From: Rhypophila decipiens
Taxonomy: Eukaryota; Ascomycota; Sordariomycetes; Sordariales; Naviculisporaceae
Assembly (NCBI GenBank): GCA_033297075.1
Contig: MU858137.1
Location: 62,001-126,000, forward strand
DNA: 64,000 nucleotides
Direction: 5' to 3'
Of this stretch, positions 11,597 to 21,517 are shown in pieces. Under the pieces are notes generated by a model. That model made no database searches and had not been told where the DNA came from. It worked only from the letters and a program-made list of their open reading frames with translations. A program made the translations under genes and the position numbers. Every line of letters starts with the position of its first letter. Position 1 is the first letter of the stretch.

Positions 11597-14143
11597 TTAT
11601 TTCGCCGCCTTAGCAGCATGCTTGACCTTCTCCTTCTCCCTCGCAATCTTTTTAAAGAATTGATTCTGGCTCGCAGTAGCAGCCTTCCTTTTAAGCCCCT
11701 TATTGGCAGACTTGTTCTGCTCAATATACGCCATGTCCTGTCCACCGCTGAGCTCGCCCAATGTCCCAGCCGTCCGCCGAACACCGCCACCCCCAAAACC
11801 GCCAGCCTTTTTCCTGCCACCAGTCTTCCCAAACAAGTCGTCTGTGATGTCATCCACCACGGGTCCTTTCTCGTTGTCGACCAGTGTGTTTTGTAGCAGC
11901 TCGCGTCGTTCTTGTGGAGTATTGAAAGCCAGATTCTCCATATTCTCAATGCCCGCCAGCTGGGTGATCACTTTAAAGGCATATCCCTGATCTACCAGGA
12001 ACGCCTGCCTCTTGGACGAGTAATACATCTCCTGTGTGTCCTTGGAGACGAGCGAGTAAAAAAACGCATTAAAACCCTCGTCGTTTCTCCGCTTGGCCCT
12101 AAGAATGCGGCCCAGACGCTGGGCCTCCTGACGACGTGATCCAAAATGCGACGAGATCTGGATTAGCACCGTCGCCTCGGGCAGATCCAGTGACGTGTCG
12201 CCAATCTTGGACAAGAAAATGCTGTTGATCTGCGGGTTGTACTGGAAATTGGACAGAATGTGCAGCCGCTCAGCCTGCGGCGTGCCTCCGTAGATGTAGG
12301 GCTTCCCGAGCTTCTTGGCGTACTGGATGAGCGAGTACAGCTCGTCCGAGAAGATGATGACCTTGTCGCCGCGCCGCTCGTGGTAGTCGATGAGGTACTG
12401 GCAGGCCTGGAACTTTGTGGGGTTCATGGCGTAGAGGGTGCGTTTCATCCTGGCGTTGGCTCGTAGATATTCGTCGTAGAACTCGGGCGGCATTGGGCAC
12501 CAGACCTCGGCGCATTGAACCTTGGCGATGTGACCCTGTTCAGAGAGCTCCATCCAGTTGGCTTCGTAGAGCTTTGGGCCGATTAGGAAGTTCAAGTGAG
12601 AGATCTTGTCGTCTTCTCTGAGCAGGGTCGCTGTGAGACCCAGTTTCGAGTGAGACTTTATCGAAGAGATTACTCTTCTGAAGATCTGCGCGGGCACGAC
12701 GTGGACCTCGTCCAGCAGCATCAGCCCCCATTCTCGGCCTCTCATGAAGTCCATCATCTTCTTGGAATCGTGGGCCCGCTCTCGATTGTTGGTAACCATA
12801 GAGTACGTCGTCACGATGATACCGGCGTTTCCGGGAAACCTGTTCTTGCTCTCGGCAGTGAAGATGGTGATATCTTCGGGGTTGATGTTGGACCATTTGA
12901 GGAATTCCTGACGCCACTGCACGACCGACATGGAACTGGTGCAAAGGACGATTACTGACTTTCGTATAGTACACGCCGCAGTGATGCCGACCAAGGTCTT
13001 ACCAGCTCCACAAGGCAGAACGATGATTCCACTCTTGGCGCGCCCGTTACCAAACATCTTTGATAGAGACTTCTCCTGGTACGGACGAATACTGGTGTTG
13101 GGCCGGAGGTCGATCTCGAGATTGGTATTGACATCGTCGTTTCTGAAGTCGTATTCCTCCAAGATGGGATAGCCGATCTCGAGACAGCGCTTCTGGACAG
13201 TTTCGACGGAGCTGTCGGAAACCTCGAAGGAATGGACTGCCTCCTTATCCTCATCCTCATCCTCTTCGTTCAGCGCCGCAAGAAGGTTCTCTGCCTGTGT
13301 GTCGTCTCCCTGCTCCCCCGGACGTTTCTCTCCCGCCTTCATGTTGGCCTGGTTGACACCAGCGGCGCTATTGGTACCAGGAATAACGAGACCGGCCATG
13401 GTTGGGGCACGGGTCGTGGTGATCTGGTCAGACCCTTGGATCCTGAGCTTGCCAATCACCTCATCCATGAGCAGCTTCTGGAGCAAATCTGCGCTGGTGG
13501 ACTCGACGAAATACCGGTTGTGCTTTAGAACCAACTTAACTTTGCCATATGCCTTGGTCGACTTCTCAATGTACTCGCGGACCGTCTTAGGGATAGGAGT
13601 CTTGGAGAAGCCATCCATGGTGCGAATTATATCGGCGGGATGCAAACCAACACTCACGGCGGCGTACAAGGAATGGGTAGTCAAGGCATACTCGTGAATA
13701 AAACGGGGCCGACTTTTCGGTTCGGCGATAGTAACCAGGAACGCCTCGCACTGCTCTCCTAGCGGGCTATATCTTTCCAAGACCAGAGTGCCCTTGATGG
13801 GATCGATGAAGAGCGGCTTGTCCTCGTGATTGGGCTTAAGCGCGAGGTATGAATAGTCCCGCTTTCCAAAGTATGACGAAAACTTGCCACGTCGAGCGTC
13901 CTCTTGGGAGGCACCCAGCGTCCATTTGTTGACAAAGACGTCGGCTTCTTGGCCTAGGAGCTCCTCGCGCTCTTTTATCTCTGGAACCTCATCGTCATCA
14001 AAATCGTCATCATCAACGTCGACCTCTGACATCACCGAGCTGTTTACGCTTCGGGGCGTCGCAGGTCCCGGCGTCGACGTAGCTGAGATGCGTCCGGCTT
14101 TGGAGGGACCCGACACCCCCGGCGCCTTTCTTTTTGGCGGCAT
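11597..14143 (-). CDS. ssl2: General transcription and DNA repair factor IIH helicase subunit XPB/Ssl2
   Basis: This is the 3'-5' DNA translocase of TFIIH, which opens promoter DNA for RNA polymerase II and takes part in nucleotide excision repair. The gene is a single exon of 848 residues if the start is the Met at 14143 (MPPKRKAPG), typical of fungal Ssl2; an in-frame Met at 14224 would add 27 residues and cannot be excluded. Visible features: acidic stretch near residue 35; Walker A PCGAGKT at ~376; DEVH box (LLDEVHVVP) at ~478; the XPB-specific RED motif in [10 protein letters not shown] at ~510; helicase motif VI in [15 protein letters not shown]; and a Lys-rich C-terminus ([19 protein letters not shown]). 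Length agrees with the family (yeast 843). It is divergent from the CHY zinc-finger gene across about 800 bp. Nothing appears broken. Confidence 0.95.
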   Translation of the reverse strand: MPPKRKAPGVSGPSKAGRISATSTPGPATPRSVNSSVMSEVDVDDDDFDDDEVPEIKEREELLGQEADVFVNKWTLGASQEDARRGKFSSYFGKRDYSYLALKPNHEDKPLFIDPIKGTLVLERYSPLGEQCEAFLVTIAEPKSRPRFIHEYALTTHSLYAAVSVGLHPADIIRTMDGFSKTPIPKTVREYIEKSTKAYGKVKLVLKHNRYFVESTSADLLQKLLMDEVIGKLRIQGSDQITTTRAPTMAGLVIPGTNSAAGVNQANMKAGEKRPGEQGDDTQAENLLAALNEEDEDEDKEAVHSFEVSDSSVETVQKRCLEIGYPILEEYDFRNDDVNTNLEIDLRPNTSIRPYQEKSLSKMFGNGRAKSGIIVLPCGAGKTLVGITAACTIRKSVIVLCTSSMSVVQWRQEFLKWSNINPEDITIFTAESKNRFPGNAGIIVTTYSMVTNNRERAHDSKKMMDFMRGREWGLMLLDEVHVVPAQIFRRVISSIKSHSKLGLTATLLREDDKISHLNFLIGPKLYEANWMELSEQGHIAKVQCAEVWCPMPPEFYDEYLRANARMKRTLYAMNPTKFQACQYLIDYHERRGDKVIIFSDELYSLIQYAKKLGKPYIYGGTPQAERLHILSNFQYNPQINSIFLSKIGDTSLDLPEATVLIQISSHFGSRRQEAQRLGRILRAKRRNDEGFNAFFYSLVSKDTQEMYYSSKRQAFLVDQGYAFKVITQLAGIENMENLAFNTPQERRELLQNTLVDNEKGPVVDDITDDLFGKTGGRKKAGGFGGGGVRRTAGTLGELSGGQDMAYIEQNKSANKGLKRKAATASQNQFFKKIAREKEKVKHAAKAAK

Positions 14144-14944
14144 CGCTTGCGAGCGGAGCGGCCGGATGACGATGGACTTGACTTTTCGCTTTTGTTCTTC
14201 CTTTGCTCGTCTTACGGGGCACAATGGAAAGATGCAGTGATGGCGTAGTTATTTGAGGTTGGAAGACAAGAGGCGGGAACCCAGCTCTGCTACACGTTGA
14301 TGTACGATGATTAGAAAGATGTCTAAGTTCAGGTCCGTCTCAAAGTTTAAATGAACGGCAGCGATGCGGTTCTCGAAGGTTGCCTGCTTTAGTCATCCAT
14401 CCAGTCTTGTCTCCGATGGCCCCACATGCCATACATTTAGCGGCTGATGTGGAGATGCGGGGATCTCTTTGTCAGTTTGTCCCCTGTGGCACCCCACCAA
14501 ATAAGGTGGAGGGTCACTAACGCTGGAGGTACTTCTCTTGAACCCTTTGAAAGCACGAAAACCTCACCCTCCAAAGACGTTTTATATGGACTAAACTGAC
14601 TTATTCAAGGCCAATATACGAAATCTATTTATATGCCCTCTGTGATGCAGTATTGAGTTTTTGAGTAAAAACAAGAATCACATCAATAACAAGACACACG
14701 AACAGTGACCTGTAAAAGTACTTACGTAATTAGGCTAGCCCCACACCAGAATGTTCTCCTGGGGAACAACCCACTTCCATCATGACCACGACGAACTTCA
14801 TTTTATAAGCAAATCGCAAAAGACGAGCGAGCCACTACAATCTGTAACAGCTACCTAGGTATTCAGGCTTGATACGAACCCAGTACCAACGACGACACGC
14901 CGAAAACCCACCTGCTAGAGTCTCTCCAGGACATATCTTTCACA
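14144..14944. promoter_or_regulatory. Shared divergent promoter region of ssl2 and the CHY zinc-finger gene
   Basis: About 800 bp separate the two start codons. No gene was recognised. A short imperfect inverted element (CACCCCACC...GGTGG) lies near 14491-14512, and an ACCTAGGTA word near 14852. The regulatory role is inferred only from the divergent arrangement. Confidence 0.4.
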
Positions 14945-15447
14945 ATGTGGTATGGATCTTGCCGACCCTCGACCCCTTACCTGGGCATCCAAGAGCGCCA
15001 ACCTAACTCACTCCAGTAAACACATCCTAAACGCACAAGTCTCCATCCGATCACCATGCTGTACGTTACGTCTCAAAAGCAGCCAGCTTCAAACTCCTCT
15101 CAAACCGATCTGACATGATATCATCAGGCAAGAAATGGTTCGACTGCCCAGACTGCCACGCAGAGCAAGAAACCCACCCGCTCCTCCAAAAGTTCGAAAT
15201 GATCTTTGCCTGCAAAAAGTGCAAAAAGTGCTTCCGCAAGGACGCCTCCGAGTTTGAGGAGGCCGACGAGTACTGCCCCCACTGCGACAACCACTTCGTC
15301 CTGGACGCCATCACGCCCAAGGCCGCGTTACGAGTCGAAGGAGAGGACGCCCGCGTGGACAATCGCATGCTCAAGGACGATAGGGTCAAGAACGACAAGC
15401 CCAGGACGATATTCGACCCCGATCTGGACGCTGATAAGCTGGGCTAG
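14945..15447 (+). CDS. hot13: CHY-type zinc-finger protein, Hot13-like
   Basis: Exons are 14945..14949, 15017..15060 and 15128..15447 (122 residues). Exon 1 carries only ATG TG. Intron 1 (GTATGG...CTAAC...CCAG) and intron 2 (GTACGT...CTGAC...ATCAG) are 67 nt each. The product begins MCKHILNAQVSIRSPCCKKW. Zinc ligands follow the CHY pattern: CKH at 2-4, PCC at 15-17, CPDCH at 23-27, CKKCKKC at 45-51 and CPHC at 66-69. Yeast Hot13 works in the mitochondrial intermembrane space, where it keeps Mia40 active by binding zinc. The same role here is inferred from family membership; no classical presequence is visible, as expected for that compartment. The C-terminus is charged. An open frame starting at the internal Met near 15115 would miss the first zinc-binding residues. 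The gene is convergent with pre6. Confidence 0.85.
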
Positions 15448-15795
15448 ACACATAGGGGCTGGTGCAGAGCACCTAAGAGGGGGTTAGACGAGATAGGAAC
15501 AAGAGGGGGAATGATACTCGTATACGGAGTTTCATGGTCGGTGGATGACGAGGTTAATCTATTAACCCATATTTTACATTTTAGCGGGATACCCGGGGCT
15601 GTCATCATAATATAACTGCCGAAAGGGGCGAGTGAACAAATCTTGCTAATCATGAATGGAATTCGCCAGTGACATCTCGAGTGGTGCGTCGTGTGGTATT
15701 ATTCATACAGCTCTGCTCGCTTCAATAAGATAAACGCATCACGCTATGGGATCTATAGCCCCAGATGTTGCTAGCCTGCCGTGTCGTTCGTTCCT
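15448..15795. other. Convergent intergenic region between the CHY gene and pre6
   Basis: About 350 bp lie between two stop codons. I see no gene or structured RNA; it presumably holds overlapping or abutting 3' untranslated regions. Confidence 0.5.
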
Positions 15796-16899
15796 CTACT
15801 GGTCACCAGGCTCGTCCTGGGTTCTAGTCAGGATAGCAGCACTCCCTTGACCAGGAGTACGTCCAGTCTTCTTCTTGGCCGCCTCCTCCTGCTTCTCTTG
15901 CTCGATGTTCTTGACAAAGCCCTCAATATCCTCGACGGGGAGCATCTCGATCGTCTTGCCGGGGGCCATGATGGCGATCTCGATATTCTTCGCACCGGTC
16001 TGAACAACCTCAAGCAGAGACTTGATGGCGAGCCTGATGGTCGCCTCGCGGTCCATATCCTCCTTGTAGTTCCGCTCCAAAAACTCTCGAACCGTCTTGC
16101 TCGAACGGCCGATCGCATTGGCTTTCCTATAGACGAGAGCAAAATCGGGCGTCAGCAAACCACTGATCCAAATAGGTAGATGGGTGGGTCAAGGTAAACT
16201 AACCATGCAGAGTAGATTCCAGACGGCTCGGTCTGGTAGAGTCTGGGGATTTTGCTGCCGTTATCGAAGCCGACAATCAGAGTGCTAATGCCGAAAGGCC
16301 GGACTCCACCGCTTTGTGTGTACCGCTGCTGTACGCCGGCGACATATTTGGTGATGTAGTCAATGGTGACGGGGTCTTCGAGGTTGAGGCGGTGCGACTG
16401 GGCTTCTAACCGCGCCTTGTCGACCAGGATTCTGGCGTCGGCATTCAGGCCAGCGAAGGCAAGGCAGACATGGGTGTCGACGAGACCGATCTTGGAGGGC
16501 GTGATTCGCGTGTCTTGTAGCTTCATGGCTGATCGCTTTTCGCATCCGAGAACCACCACGTCCTTGCCCTTGACGCCTACCGCGCAGGTTCCTGTCAGGA
16601 GGCAGGATATGTTAGAAAATGCTGGGAATGACGGAGGGGCTGGTGAGCGCGCATACCTCTCTTTACGGCCTCGCCAGCGTATTCGACCTGGAAAACGTGT
16701 CCATCAGGGCTTTATGGCGGAAGTGTTAGTCGAGAATCTACGGACAGTCTCACTAGAACTGCGATTGAGTACGAACCTGAACACTGCAACATGAAGGAAG
16801 GTTAGCGATGGACTCTCTCCATTAAGACGAGGTGTGGATCAACGGATTAGATCAAGAGGCTTGCATACCTGAGAGCGCTCTGTCGTATCCCGAAGCCAT
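15796..16899 (-). CDS. pre6: 20S proteasome subunit alpha-4 (Pre6/PSMA7 type)
   Basis: This is a structural alpha-ring subunit of the 20S core. Five exons in transcription order: 16899..16869, 16783..16777, 16709..16657, 16591..16204 and 16126..15796 (269 residues). Product starts [20 protein letters not shown], the alpha-subunit N-terminal signature, then [21 protein letters not shown], the core fold, and [21 protein letters not shown], which is diagnostic for alpha-4. The C-terminus is a Lys/Glu-rich helix plus a fungal extension ([10 protein letters not shown]...). Introns are 85, 67, 65 and 77 nt with good branch sites (GCTAAC, GACTAAC, TCTAACA, GCTGAC). Exon 2 is only 7 nt (TGTTCAG) yet is needed to encode the V-F-S of VFSPDG; the following acceptor is the less common AAG. 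It shares a 508-bp divergent promoter with the FAD dehydrogenase gene. Confidence 0.93.
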
Positions 16900-17407
16900 T
16901 CTGTCCTTTGTCGGATTATGTGCCTAGGTTATTCTCAAATGTTCGGGTGTTCGTCGATATGTCTTGCTCGAAGTTGGGAAGATGTGCGGTAGTCGTGTCT
17001 TGGTTGTGCTGGAGTTGGCGTTATGGAGTCGTGTTTGGGGATGCTGTGTGGTTGCAGGCTGCGAAGCTCTGACGACGAGCTCCAGAAGGCTGACAGCTCC
17101 AAAAGCTCGGGCCGGGCTGGCATCCACGCACTAAGGAGCAGGGGTGATGTGGGGTTCGATCGAATCCGCACCATTAACCCTAACCCTCGATTCCTGGCAA
17201 AAACCTCGATCAGGGTCGGGCCGCCTCCAGCTGGCAGATCTTTTTGTCATTCGAACCACCCGACATCGGTCTTTGAGAGTTTCATCAACTCATCCATCAA
17301 CCACTCATTTGCCCGATTCGCGTCCATACTTCCAGCAGTAAGGGCGTCTTTTCGGCAGGCTTCAAATCACCGGAGATATATCATACCAATTGATCTGTCT
17401 TTTAAAA
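16900..17407. promoter_or_regulatory. Shared divergent promoter of pre6 and the FAD-linked dehydrogenase
   Basis: The 508 bp between two start codons contain a double telomere-like repeat, TTAACCCTAACCCT at 17174..17187 (a telobox, a possible site for TRF/Tbf1-type Myb factors). I looked for a Rpn4-type PACE element (GGTGGCAAA) and saw none. The promoter role is inferred from gene orientation. Confidence 0.45.
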
Positions 17408-19174
17408 ATGGCTTCCCGGTGTCGAGCAGCCCCGCTGCTGGCAAGAGTGGCGAGAAGAGGTCCATCAACATCCACCGCCACACCTGCAGCTGCGTCTGTC
17501 TCTACTCTAGCCAGGACCCAGCCCCGGCTACAAGTACGATGCTTGTCGACTTCACGCCCTAGGGCACTTCAGCACACAGCGCCCACTCGCCAGGTCAAGT
17601 TCAGCAGCGAAACCTACCCCGAACTGAAGAGGGACGAGCGATTCAACAAGCTCACTCAAGAGCATGTTGACTATTTCCGTGGCATCCTGGGCAGCGAATC
17701 AGCAGTCATCGATGGAGTCACCAACGACAAGGCCGCTGATGACATCGAGCCATTCAACGCTGACTGGATGCGCAAGTATCGTGGCCACTGCCAGCTCGTG
17801 CTCAAGCCCGGGTCGACTGACGACGTCAGCAAGATCCTCAAATACTGCAACGAGAATAGCCTAGCTGTCGTGCCACAGGGCGGAAACACGGGCTTGGTGG
17901 GTGGATCTGTCCCCGTGTTTGATGAGATTGTAATCAGCATGAGCCGCATGAACAAGATCATCGACTTTGATGAGGTGGGCGGGACGCTTGTTGCAGAGGC
18001 TGGAACCATCCTCGAGGTCGCCGATCAGTTCCTGGCCAGCAAAGGGTACATCTTCCCGCTGGATCTTGGTGCCAAGGGGTCTTGTCAGATTGGAGGAAAC
18101 CTGGCTACCAATGCTGGAGGACTGAGGCTTCTACGCTATGGAAGCTTACATGGGACCGTCTTGGGTATTGAAGCAGTCCTACCAGACGGAACGGTGCTAG
18201 ATGATCTCTGCAAGCTCCGCAAGAACAACACCGGCTACGACCTGAAACAGCTCTTCATTGGTGCTGAGGGAACCTTGGGAATCATTACCAAGGTCTCTAT
18301 CCAGTGCCCACAACGGTCCAAGGCCCAGAACGTAGCCTTTTTCGGCCTTGAATCCTACGAGCTTGCCCAGCAGGCCTTCCGCGAAGCTAAGGGTCAGCTG
18401 TCTGAGATCCTCTCAGCTTTCGAGCTTATGGACGGTGGCAGCCAGGAGCTGGTGGTCAAGGTCACCAACAACAAGCGGCCTCTGGAGGGCGAGTACCCTT
18501 TCTACTGCCTAATCGAAACCAGTGGGTCCAATGCCGAGCATGATGGCGCGAAGCTGGAGACCTTCTTGGAGGATGTCATGGAGAAGGGAATTGTAGCCGA
18601 CGGAACCTTGGCCGAAAATGAAACACAAATCAGGGCGCTATGGGGATGGCGTGAGGGGATTACGGAGGCGCTCAGCCACCTGGGAGGCACCTACAAGTAT
18701 GATGTCTCTATCCCGTTGGCTGATATGTACCAGCTAGTCGAGGACACGCGCGCCCGCGTTGACGCTGCTGGACTGCTAGGCGACACAGACGAGCATCCCG
18801 TGCGAGCGGTAGTTGGTTATGGCCACATGGGCGACGCTAATCTCCATCTCAATATTTCGACGCGACGCTTCGACAAGCGAGTCGAAGAATGCCTTGAGCC
18901 TTTTGTGTACGAATGGATCCAAGCCCGTCAAGGTAGCATCAGTGCCGAGCATGGACTTGGTTTGCAGAAGAAGAAGTATATCAGCTACAGTCGTAATGAT
19001 ACGGCAGTTCAGCTGATGCGGAGAGTCAAGTCCATGTTTGATCCTGTAAGTTGTTCTCCACCCCATGCCTCGAAGACTCTGGGGGCATCCATTGCTTTGG
19101 GTATTGCACCCGACACCAGGCAGAAGCTAATAGAAGTATAGAATGGGATAATGAACCCGTACAAATACATTTGA
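17408..19174 (+). CDS. Mitochondrial FAD-linked D-2-hydroxyacid dehydrogenase (Dld2/D2HGDH type)
   Basis: Exons are 17408..19045 and 19142..19174 (556 residues). The intron (96 nt, GTAAGT...AGTATAG) precedes a final exon of ten codons plus stop, NGIMNPYKYI, the usual family C-terminus. The start at 17408 gives MASRCRAAPLLARVARRG, an Arg-rich, acid-free mitochondrial presequence; an upstream in-frame Met at 17390 is less likely. The FAD-binding (PCMH) domain spans about 120-300, with PQGGNTGLVGGS at ~156 and GGNLATNAGG and GAEGTLGIITK further on. The FAD-oxidase C-terminal domain carries GYGHMGDANLHLNI at ~471 and SAEHGLGLQKK at ~513. The family oxidises D-2-hydroxyglutarate or D-lactate, passing electrons to pyruvate, cytochrome c or ETF depending on the member. 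Motifs alone do not choose the substrate; overall resemblance is to Dld2/D2HGDH. Confidence 0.9.
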
Positions 19175-21517
19175 GGCGCCTTTTTGGATTTTCTATGATC
19201 CCCCGGCTTGTGTGGCTGGGGAATCTGACAGGTTCATGAGAGCTGCCAACCCCCCTGCCAAGTGTACCCTAAGCCATACCATGGTTGTAGCGGTCAGTAC
19301 AGTGGCAGTTGAAAGGATTTTGGCCACCTCTACAGTTCCATCCTCCGAATCATTCGATGGGACTCGGCTCTGATTTCGGGAAAGATCCGGATACAAGAGA
19401 ATGTCCCTACTCCGGGGGTTTTGTGGAGCTAGGAGTTTGAAGACTAAAGCCAAACGGCCCTCACTGGAAGGACGTGCTCCGGCTCCGGGCACACGGTTAC
19501 CACCCTGGGACGTCGCCAGGACCCCTGGCCATTTCCGTCCTTGGCCTGTACATACTCTTCTCGGGCTCCTGTGCACATACTGTACCACGTACCACATAAT
19601 ATCAATGACATCTTCACCAAGTCCGCATCGACGATGGCGATGCCGATGCAATCACTGACCTTGCTGCAGCTGTTTGATATCTGCCTACTCGTCTACCCCG
19701 GAGCAAGATCCCTTCTTGCTCAGCTTCTGCAATTATTCCGTCGTTGAAATTTAGGTACCTTATTTACCAGCACGAAGATGCAAGATGCCGAATCCTGCCG
19801 AGGTCAAGATGGAGGATGTGGAGAGTATCCCAGTGTCCCCTGGCACTCGCAGCTTCGCGTGGGCCTGGGACGGAGAAGGTTATTAACCTTTATCTCGCGC
19901 CCGTCAACCACAGCCAATCGCGCAAAAGAGTCGATTATCTCCGGCACGGAAGGAGGCGCAGGCCGTTATTGGCCCAGATGCGAAGTCGTAGACCGTAGAC
20001 TGATGACACTTCGGCACAGTCCGCCATAGCAGGCCTTCAGAGGTACCAAGCACGGACAAGACAACTGAACTGGGGAAGAAACATGACCCGTGCCTTAGCG
20101 GTCTCGGTAGAGAATTAACCGGCGAATCAGCGCTCGATCACTGTACAGCCGGTGGGGGAGCTGGGATGCTGACCCCTGCAGACACCCGACGGAACCTCCA
20201 GCCCTGTAGGGCAGGAATCCAATGAAGGACAGGGGTGGTTCACGTCCATGTCGCTCTCGAGCCAAGCTGGGCTGCAGATACCTTGCATCTCTCACCTCAC
20301 TCGTCTGTTCGTCTGTGGTCGAATGGAACGTGGAATTTTGCGGGAAATGGGGTGGAAGCCTGTGGATGGCTTCATAGGGCATACGGCCCTCTTGTCCTGC
20401 TGCAGGCTTGAATTGCCAACTCAATCGGTCGTGATAGCCTCTGTGGAACCCGATCTGGTCTCGTTCGCTCGAGGATATGGCCCCTGACCCCTTTCCAGGA
20501 GCTTCTCCTAGGGCTGCATCTGACGGTCAGAACGGCCAACCGTCTCCGCTCCCACACCCCCTCCGCATAAACAATAGCGTCATCTCTGGCCTGGGACATC
20601 TGTCGAGTGCGCGCCCGAGCATAGGGCTGCTGCATGGCGTCAACCACTCTGCTTGTTGTCATCCCCCACCTCCAGCCCTACCATGCTTCCTTCAGGAAAA
20701 CCCTCGGGACGAGCCTCTCCACACGCGTCAAATACAGAGTTGTGTCTCGGAGCAGATATGAGCAGTCGAGCTCCGTCTCCGTCCTCGTCCCAGTCGCCGT
20801 GCCTGATGCCGGGTCCCAGATCATTTTAGACTGCTCAGCCTTGAGCTAGGGTCTAGGACTTGTCGAGCCTGGAATAGCCATGCTCTCGCTTTGCCTACTT
20901 GGTTAATATCTTTCGCTGAAGGATGATCAGCCTGTGCTAATATCGGAATCGGGGTGCAGCAACACACTTGATTCCTTCTGGAAGATTGATCTTTCAGAGC
21001 TGCCTTGCCCCTCTTACCACGTCCCAAGGATTCTATTCTGTGTGCCTTGTTCGTGTTGAGATACCCGGTCCTCTTGCCCTGGAGCAGCGGGTCCTATATT
21101 TGCGAATGGTCTGCTTTTGGAGGATCGCGGTTGCTTGGTATTCCCCGTCGAGCCCAAGGTCCCCACAAGACACCGTCTCCCGTTCGCCAAACCAGGGTGC
21201 GACGACGGCCCGGTAGCCCTGGCAGCTGGACATACATACATACATTACATACCTCCAATAATTCCCCTATTTGAGCTTTTTTTCTTCTTGCCTTGTCTGC
21301 CTCAGTCCGAAACCTGCTTTCTGTTTGCTCGGACTCTGCCTATCAGTACATACCGCTCTTCATCACAACACGCACACCTTCCTACTCGGAACTCGGTCTC
21401 CGTCACAAGACACAAACAAGGACATAACAACCTCTTGTCTTTATCCGGTAGCCTTGTTTGTTCTCTCCGGTCTTTGCACTTCATATAAGCATTCATCGGT
21501 GATAAAGACAAGGCAAA
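19175..21517. other. Intergenic region, no supportable gene; probable long promoter of the Zn2Cys6 gene
   Basis: About 2.3 kb with only short overlapping open frames on both strands and no family motifs. The last few hundred bases before 21518 are C/T-rich with several CACAA words, as in fungal leaders. Long upstream regions are common for regulatory genes, so a promoter role is inferred. Confidence 0.45.

Noticed and set aside
14144..14224. N-terminal 27-residue extension of ssl2
   Set aside because: The upstream Met gives a basic stretch unlike the usual MPPKRK start of fungal orthologues; kept only as an alternative.
17152..17166. GGTTCGATCGAATCC, resembling a tRNA box B
   Set aside because: The spacing is wrong (an extra central dinucleotide pair) and no box A or cloverleaf precedes it.
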